DNA of 64,000 nucleotides from Streptomyces tuirus. GTDB taxonomy: Bacteria > Actinomycetota > Actinomycetes > Streptomycetales > Streptomycetaceae. The stretch spans positions 2,236,501-2,300,500 of the forward strand of contig JAGTPG010000002.1 in NCBI GenBank assembly GCA_018195615.1. Reading direction: 5' to 3'. The notes beneath the pieces were generated by a model. It made no database searches, was not told the DNA's origin, and saw only the letters and a list, made by a program, of their open reading frames with translations. Positions 26,958 through 36,320 of the stretch are shown in pieces (the stretch's first letter is position 1; each line of letters opens with the position of its first letter). The translations under genes and the position numbers were made by a program.

Positions 26958-27141
26958 GGAGGCTCCTCCGTGATCGCGGGTTGCCGCTGACAACCCGTCG
27001 GCGGGCCGGTTGATTCCCGCGCTCGTCCCCACGAAGGCGGCCGGCGGCTGCCTTCCGGGTCACGCCGGGGCAAGGCGGTGCCCGGCAGGGCCCGGGCCCA
27101 CACGGCTGCTCGCCGCCGGCCGCTACGCCCGGAAGCCGGTC

Positions 27142-28157
27142 TCAGAACAGCGCGCTGTACGCGTTCAACGCCGGCTGCCCGCCCAGGTGGGCGTACAGCA
27201 CCGTGGCGTCACGGCCGATCTCGCCCGTGCGACCAGGTCGACCATCCCGGCCATGGACTTGCCCTCGTACACGGGGTCGGTGACCATCCCCTCCGTCCGG
27301 GCCGCGAGCCGCATCGCCTCGAGCGTGGTCTCGTCGGGGATGCCGTACGTGCCCGCGTGGTACCGCTCGTCGAGCTCGATGTCAGCCTCGGTCAACTCAC
27401 GTTTCAGACCGATCAGTTGCCCGGTGTGGTGCGCGATCCTGGCGATCTGCGCCCGGGTGGCGGCGGGCTTCGCCGATGCGTCGATGCCGAGCACGCGCCG
27501 GGGCCGGCCGCCCGCCTCCTCCAACGCCGCGAACCCGGCGACCATCCCGGCCTGGGTCGACCCGGTCACCGAGCACACGACCACGGTGTCGAAGAAGACG
27601 CCCAGCTCCCGCTCCTGCTGCACCACCTCATGTGCCCAGGCGGCGAAACCGAGGCCGCCGAGCGGGTGGTCGGATGCTCCGGCCGGGATGGCGTACGGCT
27701 TCCCGCCCGCCTCCTCGACCTCCCTGAGCGCCTGCTCCCAGCTCTCCTTGAAGCCGATGCCGAACCCGGCCTGCACCAGCCGTACGTCGGCCCCGGCGAG
27801 GCGGCTGAGCAGAATGTTGCCGACCTTGTCGTACACGGCGTCGGGCCAGTCCACCCAACTCTCCTGCACGAGCACGCACTTGAGCCCGGCCCGGGCGGCG
27901 ACGGCAGCGACCTGACGGGTGTGGTTGGACTGCACTCCGCCGATCGACACGAGCGTGTCACAGCCCTGCGCGAGTGCGTCGGCGACCAGGTACTCCAGCT
28001 TGCGGGTCTTGTTGCCGCCGTACGCGATACCGGAGTTGCAGTCCTCGCGCCTGGCCCAGAGTGCGGCGCCGCCCAGGTGTGCGGTGAGGCGCTCCAGGCG
28101 GTGGACGGGCGAGGGCCCGAACAGCAGCGGGTAACGCTCGTACGAGGAAAGGGGCAT
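27142..28157 (-). CDS. acdS: 1-aminocyclopropane-1-carboxylate deaminase (one apparent frameshift)
   Basis: PLP enzyme that splits ACC, the plant ethylene precursor, into ammonia and 2-ketobutyrate. Length is 338 residues, the family norm, after restoring one base near 27,228; the repaired tail reads GEIGRDATVLYAHLGGQPAL and ends SALF. The PLP Lys is in YGGNKTRKLEYL near residue 51. Other marks are SIGGVQSNHTRQVAAVAA and CSVTGSTQAGMVAGFA (phosphate-binding region). Without the repair the frame ends 20 residues early in unrelated sequence. The GntR gene upstream, 27 bases away, is the likely regulator. This suggests a plant- or soil-associated life. Confidence 0.9.
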
Positions 28158-28184
28158 GGGTCCTCCCTGGGTCGGGGGTGGGTC

Positions 28185-28826
28185 TCAGTCGGCGAGCTCT
28201 TCGAGCCCCCGCCAGATCTCCGCCGTGACGCCGACCGCCCCGGCCGTGTCACCGGCCGCGCAGGCCTCGATCAGCCGCTCGTGCAGCCCGGCCGACCGGC
28301 AGCTGCCGCCCTCGCCGAAGCGCCGTCGCTCCAGGCGGCGGATGAGCGGGGTGTAGCGGGCGACGGTCGCGGCGGCCGCGCGGTTGCCGCTCACCCGGAC
28401 GAGGACGTCGTGCAGTTCGTCGTCGGCTCGCAGGGCCGCGTCCACGTCTCCGGTACCGACGGCGGCGGCGAACCGCTCATTGGCGGCGCGCATCGCCTCG
28501 ACGTCCGTAGCGCCCAGCCGGGGCACGGCAACGCGCGTCACGAGCTCGTGCATGGCGCCGACCACGGCGGCGGCGTCCCTGACGTCGGCCGCCACGAGCG
28601 GGGTCACCCGGGTGTAACTCTGCGGCTTGCTCTCCAGCAGCCCTTCGTCCACGAGCCGGGAGAACGCCTCCCGCACCGGCGCCCGGGACAGCCCGAGGCG
28701 CTCCGCGATCTCGGCGTCCCGCACCACCGCGCCGGGTTCGATCTCCCCGGCCACGATGGCGTCCCGGATCGCCGCATACGCCCGGTCCCTGAGCAGGGTG
28801 CGGGGCACGGGCCGAATGGTCTCCAT
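28185..28826 (-). CDS. GntR family (FCD) regulator, probably of acdS
   Basis: 213 residues, intact frame. The winged helix has YAAIRDAIVAGEIEPGAVVR and the recognition helix LGLSRAPVREAFSRLVDEG. The FCD sensor begins at about residue 80 with metal-site His residues in RADDELHDVLVRVSGN and AGLHERLIEACAAGD. The ATG at 28826 is followed upstream by an AT-richer patch containing TGACATCTAACATTTCA on the minus strand, a likely promoter/operator. The gene reads into acdS, so regulation of ACC deaminase is the simplest role. Confidence 0.85.
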   Translation of the reverse strand: METIRPVPRTLLRDRAYAAIRDAIVAGEIEPGAVVRDAEIAERLGLSRAPVREAFSRLVDEGLLESKPQSYTRVTPLVAADVRDAAAVVGAMHELVTRVAVPRLGATDVEAMRAANERFAAAVGTGDVDAALRADDELHDVLVRVSGNRAAAATVARYTPLIRRLERRRFGEGGSCRSAGLHERLIEACAAGDTAGAVGVTAEIWRGLEELAD

Positions 28827-28967
28827 GGATTGAAATGTTAGATGTCAGCTTTGCTCACGAACAAGACCCAAGACGCGCCCAGTCGGCACGAGGGGCAGAC
28901 GGGTAAAGGACCAGCTCCCCTCAGAGCTTGGCGTGCGCCTGGGCGGTGCCGAAGCAGGAAAGGGCGT

Positions 28968-30215
28968 TCAGCGCCTGATCACCGGCTCGTGCCGGCCGAT
29001 GTGATGTCCAGCAGCCGTCACAAGGCCATTGACCACGAATAGGCCAGACCTGCTTGCCACGACACCGTACACACGACGGATCCCGACTGACGAAATACTC
29101 TTCACGCGGTCGAGTGCAACGGATTCGTCATAGCCGTGCATCTCACTGCGCGCCGGAGCGACGTGCCCGACCATGCACATCAGTCGCTCCAGCCTGGTCG
29201 CCTTGTACCCAATACGAAGGTCCAGAAGCCCGGCAAGGCGAACGAGTGAGGTGGCTCGTGAAACCTCCACGATCTGGATCGGCCGTCGACTCACGACGGC
29301 GTAGCCATTGATGGAATGTCCCTGCCCCTGCCGCCTATCGACCACCCGAACCCTGTTGGCGACCCCCAACCGCAAGAGCGCATCGGACACCTGCGCCGCA
29401 AGTAATGGCGATACCGTAGCGAACTCGACCGAGCCATGCACTGTGCCCCGGGAATTGATCCGCTCGCGAACACAGCCATCAGTGTCCACCAGCCCCGAAA
29501 GGCATCCGATCCAGAAGTCACGACTCAACTGCGCATCGGGGAGTCGCTTCTCATCGCATCGCTGGCCCCAAATGCCGAATCGCCGAAGACAGTCCGTGAT
29601 GGGGTTGCGCTGCCCAGCTTTGAACGGGAACCGCAGACGCACAATGGACCCCTGCGGGATCTCACGCACACCACATCCATGATCTGCTGCAAAGTCACGC
29701 ATGAACGCGACTGCACCATCCGACGGATCACCATGGAACTCCGGAGTGCAGGACGTCATCCCACCGTCTCCAAGCATCGCGCCTACGAAATACCCGTCGC
29801 GAGCCTGACCCTCCGTGCCGAAGTGATCAGCGGCCAACGGAAACGGCACGCGATCACCCAGAGTCAGGGCATCGGTCCGCTTACACTCCCATGCCTGTCG
29901 CCCCGTCCGCCGCTGTACCACCCACTGCTGATCAAGCGCAGCTTCGATGATGCGACCGGAAACGAAGCGGATTCTCATCACCTCTCGTGGGATTCCCGCG
30001 AAGCCGTCATCCGCAGCCGCAGCGACGAGGTCACCCACCGCGTGATCCCGGGGACCTTGGTTTGCGCCGTACCGAACCGGCCTCGTGTCCCATCGCTTAC
30101 TGAAAGAAAGTACAGGGAGGCGCCTGGCGACTACTTCCTCGATCGGCCTTGCTGAGCCATCGGGCAGCCACACCCGCGAGCCCGCGACAAAGCCACCATG
30201 CTGATCCACTGCCAC
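28968..30215 (-). CDS. stand-alone intein-like Hint/LAGLIDADG homing-endonuclease protein, splicing residues lost
   Basis: 415 residues. The N-terminal Hint block reads GGFVAGSRVWLPDGSARPIE; active inteins have Cys where Gly8 stands. Block B, normally TxxH, is EAALDQQW (about residues 91-98), so Thr and His are lost. Two LAGLIDADG helices are kept: YFVGAMLGDGG (142-152) and IGCLSGLVDTDGCV (236-249), with their acidic residues. Block F is RVYGVVASRSGLFVVNG and the terminal His-Asn of block G is Ala-Ala (401-402). There is no N-extein: a stop lies 15 codons upstream of the GTG. The endonuclease core therefore looks maintained while splicing is dead. GC is lower than in the neighbours (60-67% in lines I counted versus 72%), suggesting transfer. 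Past the stop, the -1 frame continues 16 codons (LNALSCFGTAQAHAKL), so a lost base could hide a short tail. Confidence 0.8.
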   Translation of the reverse strand: MAVDQHGGFVAGSRVWLPDGSARPIEEVVARRLPVLSFSKRWDTRPVRYGANQGPRDHAVGDLVAAAADDGFAGIPREVMRIRFVSGRIIEAALDQQWVVQRRTGRQAWECKRTDALTLGDRVPFPLAADHFGTEGQARDGYFVGAMLGDGGMTSCTPEFHGDPSDGAVAFMRDFAADHGCGVREIPQGSIVRLRFPFKAGQRNPITDCLRRFGIWGQRCDEKRLPDAQLSRDFWIGCLSGLVDTDGCVRERINSRGTVHGSVEFATVSPLLAAQVSDALLRLGVANRVRVVDRRQGQGHSINGYAVVSRRPIQIVEVSRATSLVRLAGLLDLRIGYKATRLERLMCMVGHVAPARSEMHGYDESVALDRVKSISSVGIRRVYGVVASRSGLFVVNGLVTAAGHHIGRHEPVIRR

Positions 30216-30322
30216 AGCCCACCCGCATCGAACGACAACCAGTGCGAGACAGAAACACTATTCCGATGCGGGGATGAGCTGGGCAAACCAAGCGAAGGTC
30301 ACTCATTCGAGGGACGGAAGCT

Positions 30323-31770
30323 TCAGCGGCGCTGGCGCTTCCAGGGGCCGGTGATGGCGACCAGGATGCCCGGGTCCTGGATGTTGGCGTAAAGGGTCTT
30401 GCCGTCGGGCGAGAAGGTGACACCAGCGAACTCGCTGTACTCCGGCTCCTCCTCGGTGCCGACGTTCAGGTCGTTGCGGGCGATCGGGTACGTGCGGCCG
30501 CTCTCGGTGGCGCCGAAGAGGTGCGAGACGCCCTCGCCGTCCTCGGCCAGGACGATGCCGCCGTACGGGGAGACGGTGATGTTGTCGGGGCCGTCGAACG
30601 CGCCGTCCTTGGACGGGTCGGGGTTCACACCGAGCAGGACCTTCAGCGTCAGCGTCCGGCGCTTGGGGTCGTAGAACCAGACCTGCCCGTCGTGCTGGAC
30701 GGGGCTCTCCTCACGGGCGTACGAGGAGACGATGTAGGCGCCGCCGTCGCCCCACCACATGCCCTCGAGCTTGCGGGCGCGGGTGACCTCGCCCTCGTCG
30801 AACTGCTTGCGCACGGGGGTGGTGCGGGCGTCGCGATCGGGCACGTCCACCCAGTCGACGCCGTACACCGTGCCGATCTTCGTGGCGCGGGAGAGGTCGT
30901 CGACGAACTTCCCGCCGGAGTCGAAGCACTTGGGCGCCTGGAGGACGCCGGCGTGGTCGGCGAGCTTGCGGAACTTCCCGGGGCCGTACTCGAAGCCCCG
31001 CGGCGGGGTCCAGCGGTAGAAGAGGCCGTTGGGCTCGTCGTCGTCCTCGGTGAGGTAGGCGTGGCCGCGCTTGGGGTCGATGACCACGGCCTCGTGGTCG
31101 TAGCGGCCGAAGAACTTCAGGGGCTTGGGGTCGCGGTTGGCGCGCCGGTCGCTCGGGTCGACCTCGAAGACGTACCCGTGGTCCTTGGTCATGCCGTTGA
31201 CGCCGGCCTTGTCGGAGTTCTCCTCGCAGGTGAGCCAGGTGCCCCAGGGGGTGCGGCCTCCGGCGCAGTTGGTGGAGGTGCCGGCGATGCCCACCCACTC
31301 CGCGACCCGTCCGTCGGGACGTACCTCGACGACGGTGCAGCCGCCGGCCGCGGCCGGGTCGTAGACGAGGCCCTCGGTGAGCGGGACCGGGTACTTCCAG
31401 TTGGCGCGCGGGCCCTTCAGCTCGTGGTTGTTGACGAGCAGGGTGGTACCGCGGGGGCCGTCGAAGGTGGCGGTGCCGTCGTGGTTGGACGGCGTGAACT
31501 CACCGGACTCCAGCTTGGTCTTGCCGCTGTAGGTGATGATCCGGTAGGTGAAGCCGGCGGGCAGGGCGAGGATCCCCTTGGGGTCCGGCACGAGCGGCCC
31601 GTAGCCGCCCCGTGCGAGGCGCCCTCGGACGCCTCCTCGGCACCGCCCTCGGTGTCGTAGGACGCGAGGGCGTTCGGAGCGGTGGCGAGGGCGCCGACAC
31701 TGCCCGCCAGCGCGACACCGGCACCGGTGATCGCGGAGGTTCTGGCGAAGTCCCTGCGGGTGAGCGACAT
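30323..31770 (-). CDS. PhoX-family alkaline phosphatase, Tat-exported (one apparent frameshift)
   Basis: 482 residues after restoring one base near 31,618. The start MSLTRRDFARTSAITGAG is a twin-arginine signal ending at about PNALAS. The mature PhoX/DUF839 protein shows LLVNNHELKGPRANW, NCAGGRTPWGTWLTCEEN, RYDHEAVVIDPKRGHAYLTE, FDGPDNITVSPYGGIVLAED and ends FSPDGKTLYANIQDPGILVA. PhoX enzymes are Ca/Fe-dependent phosphatases used for phosphate scavenging. GGAG lies about eight bases before the ATG at 31770. No PHO-box was confirmed. The intein-like gene lies 107 bases downstream on the same strand. Confidence 0.88.
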
Positions 31771-31869
31771 GGTGTCTCCTGTGACGGTGGATATGCCGTG
31801 GAGGGTGGCGGACCTCATTCGGCGAAACCGTCCCGCTCATCCATGAACGCCGGTTGAACAACGCCCAAA

Positions 31870-31916
31870 GGGGCGCGGGGAACTGCGCGACCAGCCACGA
31901 CAGAGCCGCACCCGCA
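31870..31916. repeat. intergenic repeat copy 3
   Basis: GGGGCGCGGGGAACTGCGCG followed by ACCAGCCACGAC and AGAGCCGCACCCGC, between the PhoX start and the end of the next minus-strand gene. Same family as 15303, 22232 and 54401. Confidence 0.75.
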
Positions 31917-31924
31917 AAACAGGA

Positions 31925-33352
31925 TCAACCACCCTGCTGCGACCGCGCCTTGAACGCCGCCTTCCGCGCTTCCTTCGCCACCTTCTTGTCCGGATGCAAC
32001 CGTCCCATCGCCTCCAGCACATCAGCAGTCGCAGGATGATCAACCCGCCACACGGCCTCGAAAAACCCACCGTGCTGCCGCGCCAGCCCCTCCACCAGCG
32101 CCCGCAACTCCTCGGAGTTCCCTTCCGCAGCCAGCTGCGCGGCCACCGTATCGATGGTCAGCCAGTACACCATCGCCTCGGACGGCGCGGGCACGTCCAC
32201 CGCACCGTGCTCGGTGAGCCAGACACGAGCGAGACCGCCCAACTCGGCATCGTCGAGCACCTCCCGCAAGGCGGGCTCGGCCGAAGCCCCGACCAGCGAC
32301 AAGGCCTGCTGGCACCGCAGCCGCCGCAACGGCGCCCCGGCATCCGCGCCCCGCGCCGCCGCCAGCAACTCCCGCGCCGCGGCGAGCGATTCACGCCGCT
32401 GCAGCCACTGCTCCGTCTCGGCCTGCGCAGCTCCGGGCGGATACGCCGCCGTGCCGTCGAGCAGCGCGTCGGCCCCCTTGTCCTCGAGGTCCCCGACGGC
32501 CGGTGCCTCGAACCCGGCCTCCATCAGCCGCGCCCGCATGCCGTACAGCCCGAGCGGGGTGAGCCGGACCATGCCGTACCGGGAGACGTCGGTGTCGTCG
32601 ACGGGCGCCGCGGGCTCCTCGTCGGCATCGGTCATGAGCGCCTCGTCCACGGGCTGGTACGCCACGAGCCCGACGGGCTCCAGCATCCGGAACTGGTCGT
32701 CCAGCCGCATCATCGCGTCGGACACCTGCTCCAGGACGTCGTTGGTGGGCTCTCCCATGTCGCTGGGCACGAGCACCGACGCGGCCAGCGCCGGCAACGG
32801 CACCGGGGCGTCGCCGGGCGTGTCCTCCCCGGCGGTCAGCAGGTAGAGGTTGCCGAGCACACCGTCGAGGAACTCGGCCTCGGCCTCCGGATCCCAGTCG
32901 AGGGCGGAGAGATCGACTTCGCCGCCCTCGTCCACGAGATCCGCGAGCCCCTCCAGGTCGGGCACGCTCGCGTCGGCGAGCACCGTCTCCAGGGCCGCGA
33001 GCCACACCGCGAGCACGTCATGCGGGGAGCCACTGGTGAGCAGCGCCAGGTCCTCGCCCGCCGCGACGGTGCCCTCCTCCTCGTCGACGATCTCGACGAG
33101 CCCGGCATCCACGGCCACCCGCCACGCCTCACTGGCATCGGCGGCGGCATCGTCCCCGCTCAGCCCGAGTACCTCGGCCGCCGCGGGCAGCTGCTCGTCG
33201 ACGAGCCCGCCCCCGGCGTCGACCCGGGTCTGCGGACCGGCCCAGCGGGCCAGCCGGGCGGCCCGGGACAGCAACGGCGTGGACAGCGCGTCGCGCGCCA
33301 GCTCCGCTTCGGTGTGCAGCCGCACCGGCGGCAGGGGGGAGCTGTCTGACAT
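31925..33352 (-). CDS. conserved actinobacterial hypothetical protein, acidic, helical
   Basis: 475 residues, no signal peptide or membrane helix. It is strongly acidic in the first 290 residues (LVEIVDEEEGTVAAGEDLAL, LADLVDEGGEVDLSALDWD) and has a basic tail ending KVAKEARKAAFKARSQQGG. The C-terminal third (LRRLRCQQALSLVGASAEPA, ALREVLDDAELGGLARVWL) reads like HEAT-type helical repeats. A winged-helix-like segment SRYGMVRLTPLGLYGMRARL lies at about 260. I do not recognise a function. AGGAGA lies eight bases before the ATG at 33352. It is divergent from the secreted nuclease. Confidence 0.7.
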   Translation of the reverse strand: MSDSSPLPPVRLHTEAELARDALSTPLLSRAARLARWAGPQTRVDAGGGLVDEQLPAAAEVLGLSGDDAAADASEAWRVAVDAGLVEIVDEEEGTVAAGEDLALLTSGSPHDVLAVWLAALETVLADASVPDLEGLADLVDEGGEVDLSALDWDPEAEAEFLDGVLGNLYLLTAGEDTPGDAPVPLPALAASVLVPSDMGEPTNDVLEQVSDAMMRLDDQFRMLEPVGLVAYQPVDEALMTDADEEPAAPVDDTDVSRYGMVRLTPLGLYGMRARLMEAGFEAPAVGDLEDKGADALLDGTAAYPPGAAQAETEQWLQRRESLAAARELLAAARGADAGAPLRRLRCQQALSLVGASAEPALREVLDDAELGGLARVWLTEHGAVDVPAPSEAMVYWLTIDTVAAQLAAEGNSEELRALVEGLARQHGGFFEAVWRVDHPATADVLEAMGRLHPDKKVAKEARKAAFKARSQQGG

Positions 33353-33656
33353 CGGCTGGTTCTCCTAGGACGCCTCATACGACTCAGCCGCTCAGCCTAG
33401 ACGGATTTACACCCATGACGCCTACTTCATCTCCCCGTCAGCGGCTGTACATGGCCGAAACCTTGACAAGTGGCCTGACCAGGCTGGAGATTGACGCGCG
33501 TAGAAGTCGGCGGACACTTGTTCACCGGGCCGGCCCCACCAGCGCCCTGTCCACCGTCAGCTACGCGCGTCACACCGCCCGCCCCACAGGTAGCGGCAGA
33601 CAGTCCACGCACCACCCTCGTCCCGGCGCCCTGTCACGTCCCCGGAGGGATTCCCG
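33353..33656. other. divergent promoter region
   Basis: 304 bases between the hypothetical gene and the nuclease, with no credible ORF. A TTGACA hexamer at 33471-33476 could be a -35 element on the plus strand. The region ends with the GGAGGG ribosome site of the nuclease. No further structure seen. Confidence 0.5.
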
Positions 33657-35486
33657 TTGCCGAGCAAGTCCTCCGCGCGCCTCGCCGCGCTCACCGTCGC
33701 CGCCGCGTGCTCCGCGGCATCCACGATCGTCCTCACCACCCCCGCGCACGCCGACGCCGTGCGCATCCACGACATCCAGGGCAGCACCCGCACCTCCCCG
33801 TACGCCGGCCGGCAGGTCACCGACGTGACCGGAATCGTCACCGGCATCCGGACCTACGGCTCGTCCCGCGGCTTCTGGATCCAGGACCCGAACCCGGACG
33901 CCGACCCGGCGACCAGCGAGGGCGTCTTCGTCTTCACCGGCTCGACGCCGAAGGGGGTCGCCGTCGGTGACTCCGTCACCGTCAGCGGCACGGTCTCGGA
34001 GTACGTCCCCGGCGGCACCGCCTCCGGCAACCAGTCCCTGACGGAGATCACCAAGCCGACCTTCACGGTCCGGTCGAGCGGCAACCAGCTCCCGGCCGCC
34101 ACGGCGATCACCGCGAAGTCGGTCCCCGCCACCTACGCGCCGGCCGGCGACACCTCCGCGAACGGCTCGATCAACGCGCTCCCCCTCAAGCCCGCGAAGT
34201 ACGCCCTGGACCGCTACGAGTCGCTGGAGGGCATGACCGTCCGCGTCACCGACACCCGCGTGGTCGGCGCGACCGACCCGTACACCGAACTCTGGGTGAC
34301 GGTGAAGCCGTACGAGAACCGCAACCGCCACGGCGGCACGGTCTACGGCTCCTACGACGCCCAGAACACCGGTCGCCTGCAGATCCAGTCCCTGGGCTCG
34401 ACGGCGGACTTCCCGAAGGCGAACGTGGGCGACACTCTCACGGGCGTCACCGCGGGCCCCCTGGACTACAACCAGTTCGGCGGCTACACCCTGGTGGCGA
34501 GCGAGCTCGGCACGCTCAAGCCGGCCGGTCTGAAGCGCGAGACGACGGACAAGCAGCGCTCCTCGGAACTCGCGGTCGCCACCTACAACGTGGAGAACCT
34601 CGACCCGTCCGACGACACCTTCGCCGCCCACGCGTCCGCGATCGTGAACAATCTGAAGTCGCCGGACATCGTGTCCCTGGAGGAGATCCAGGACAACAAC
34701 GGCGCGAAGAACGACGGTACGGTCACTGCCGACCAGACCCTGACCAAGCTGATCGACGCGATCCTCGCGGCCGGCGGCCCGCGCTACGACTGGCGCTCGA
34801 TCGACCCGGCCGACGGCACCGACGGCGGCGAGCCCGGCGGCAACATCCGCCAGGCCTTCCTCTTCAACCCGGAGCGGGTCTCCTTCGCCGACCGGGCGGG
34901 CGGCGACGCCACGACGGCGACCGGTGTGACGAAGATCCGCGGCAAGGCCCGGCTCACCCTCAGCCCGGGCCGTATAGCCCCCGCCGACGAGGCCTGGAAG
35001 AACAGCCGCAAGCCGCTGGCCGGTGAGTTCGTCTTCCGCGGCCACACGGTCTTCGTGATCGCCAACCACTTCAACTCCAAGGGCGGCGACCAGGGCCTGA
35101 CCTCCCAGTACCAGCCGCCGTCCCGCAGCTCCGAGACCCAGCGCCACCAGCAGGCCACCCTGGTGAACGCCTTCGTCAAGGACATCCTCGACGTTCAGAA
35201 GAACGCCGACGTCATCACCCTGGGCGACATCAACGACTTCGAGTTCTCGGAGACGACGAAGCTCCTGGAGGGCCGCGGCGAACTCTGGTCGGCGATCAAG
35301 TCGCTCCCGCGAAGCGAGCGTTACTCGTACGTCTACCAGGGCAACAGCCAGGTCCTCGACCAGATCCTGATCAGCCCGTCGATCCGCCGCGACTGCGACT
35401 TCGAGTACGACAGCGTGCACATCAACGCGGAGTTCAACGACCAGATCAGCGACCACGACCCACAGATCCTGCGCTTCCGCCCGTAA
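33657..35486 (+). CDS. secreted endonuclease/exonuclease/phosphatase family nuclease
   Basis: 609 residues from a TTG start, chosen because GGAGGG lies seven bases upstream and a full Sec signal peptide follows (KSSARLAALTVAAACSAAST...TTPAHA). The N-terminal part (about 35-290) holds OB-fold domains: VTDVTGIVTGIRTYGSSRGF and VGDSVTVSGTVSEY. The catalytic EEP domain (about 300-605) shows VATYNVENLDPSD, IVSLEEIQDNNGA with the metal Glu, IANHFNSKGGDQ, VITLGDINDFEFSE and ISDHDPQILRF with the closing Asp-His pair. The layout matches extracellular DNases such as ExeM. A hairpin terminator follows the stop. Confidence 0.9.
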   Translation: MPSKSSARLAALTVAAACSAASTIVLTTPAHADAVRIHDIQGSTRTSPYAGRQVTDVTGIVTGIRTYGSSRGFWIQDPNPDADPATSEGVFVFTGSTPKGVAVGDSVTVSGTVSEYVPGGTASGNQSLTEITKPTFTVRSSGNQLPAATAITAKSVPATYAPAGDTSANGSINALPLKPAKYALDRYESLEGMTVRVTDTRVVGATDPYTELWVTVKPYENRNRHGGTVYGSYDAQNTGRLQIQSLGSTADFPKANVGDTLTGVTAGPLDYNQFGGYTLVASELGTLKPAGLKRETTDKQRSSELAVATYNVENLDPSDDTFAAHASAIVNNLKSPDIVSLEEIQDNNGAKNDGTVTADQTLTKLIDAILAAGGPRYDWRSIDPADGTDGGEPGGNIRQAFLFNPERVSFADRAGGDATTATGVTKIRGKARLTLSPGRIAPADEAWKNSRKPLAGEFVFRGHTVFVIANHFNSKGGDQGLTSQYQPPSRSSETQRHQQATLVNAFVKDILDVQKNADVITLGDINDFEFSETTKLLEGRGELWSAIKSLPRSERYSYVYQGNSQVLDQILISPSIRRDCDFEYDSVHINAEFNDQISDHDPQILRFRP

Positions 35487-35495
35487 CACCCCGTC

Positions 35496-35527
35496 GGGGC
35501 CGGCCGGCCACAACACCAGCCGGCCCC
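35496..35527. terminator. bidirectional terminator between convergent genes
   Basis: Nine-base perfect stem GGGGCCGGC (35496-35504) and GCCGGCCCC (35519-35527) with a 14-base loop, between the nuclease stop and the convergent ABM gene stop at 35539. Confidence 0.7.
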
Positions 35528-35538
35528 CTCGCTGCCCC

Positions 35539-36183
35539 TCACCCGGGCACGAGCCCCAGAGCATGCCGGTACCGGCTCCCGCTCGACGCCTTCACGCCGG
35601 GCGCGGCCAGGGCCTCGTCATGGGCCTGGTCGCTCTCCCACTCGGCGTAGTGCAGCACATGCCCGCCGTCCGTACTCAGGTGGAAGTGGGCCGAGACCAA
35701 CCCGGCGTGCCCCTCCGGATCCTCATCCACGGCCTTCAGCACGAGATCGACCCACTCCTCCCGCCGTTCCCCTGCCCCGAAGCCGGTCCGCACGGCGACG
35801 ATCAGCCCCGGAACGCGCTCGTCCCCGACGGCCCTCTCCCGGCTGCGATACCGCCGGTACCGCGCGAGCCCCACGCGCTCGATACCCGGCACGGCGGTGT
35901 CGATCTCGTCGACCCGCTCCTGCCGATGAGTCTTGACGAAGGCCTCGTATCCCTGCTCGCTGCTCCACTGCGAGTAGTGCATCAGCGTGGAGCCGTCCTG
36001 CCCCGTGTACACGTGATATCCCAGCAGGTCCCCCGTGGGCCACGGCCGTCGCTCCCAGGTCCGTGCGATCTCCTCCACGGTCTGCCGCTGACGCTCAGGG
36101 GTTCCTACGCGCCATGTGCTGAAGAAGGGAGCACCGATACGGGGGTCGGTGAGATCGGGATGCTGCTCGGTTCGACGGCTCAT
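35539..36183 (-). CDS. double ABM (antibiotic biosynthesis monooxygenase) domain protein, SoxR-type promoter
   Basis: 214 residues with two ABM ferredoxin-like domains. The first spans about 18-115 (PFFSTWRVGTPERQRQTVEE, LLGYHVYTGQDGSTLMHYSQ); the second about 120-208 (GLIVAVRTGFGAGERREEW, LVSAHFHLSTDGGHVLHYAE). Such domains oxidise quinone-like compounds. In S. coelicolor a gene of this type near dapA/dapD belongs to the SoxR regulon, from memory. The ATG at 36183 has GGAGTG upstream. The promoter has MerR-family geometry (see 36226-36256) and a 12-base inverted repeat covers the leader, so redox-cycling compounds are the likely inducer. Confidence 0.82.
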   Translation of the reverse strand: MSRRTEQHPDLTDPRIGAPFFSTWRVGTPERQRQTVEEIARTWERRPWPTGDLLGYHVYTGQDGSTLMHYSQWSSEQGYEAFVKTHRQERVDEIDTAVPGIERVGLARYRRYRSRERAVGDERVPGLIVAVRTGFGAGERREEWVDLVLKAVDEDPEGHAGLVSAHFHLSTDGGHVLHYAEWESDQAHDEALAAPGVKASSGSRYRHALGLVPG

Positions 36184-36192
36184 CTGACACTC

Positions 36193-36229
36193 CAGTGGTG
36201 TGCGCGCCTGTTCCATACGCACACCACTG
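36193..36229. promoter_or_regulatory. perfect 12-base inverted repeat in the ABM leader
   Basis: Arms CAGTGGTGTGCG (36193-36204) and CGCACACCACTG (36218-36229) with a 13-base loop start ten bases from the ATG and overlap the ribosome site. It may be a second operator or an mRNA hairpin that hides the start. Confidence 0.6.
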
Positions 36230-36256
36230 TTCAACCTCGACCAAGCTTTAGGTCAA
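36226..36256 (-). promoter_or_regulatory. SoxR/MerR-type promoter of the ABM gene
   Basis: Minus strand: -35 TTGACC (36251-36256), 19-base spacer, -10 AACAGT (36226-36231). The long spacer holds the dyad CCTAAAGCTTGGTCGAGG (36235-36252), close to SoxR boxes with CCT/AGG ends. A 19-base spacer is the hallmark of MerR-family activation. Confidence 0.6.
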
Positions 36257-36320
36257 GGGGCGTTGTTGCTGAGGCCGGGGCGTTGCGCAACCCGGCGGAA
36301 CGGGGTGCCGCCGCGCCCAC

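Noticed and set aside
30097..30423. PhoX C-terminus continuing into the intein-like gene as one split gene
   Set aside because: The PhoX protein ends at its normal C-terminus (GILVAITGPWKRQRR) 107 bases before, and the intein-like frame has a stop upstream of its start.
33570..35564. 664-codon minus-strand frame
   Set aside because: Antisense shadow of the secreted nuclease, which has signal peptide, catalytic motifs and ribosome site.
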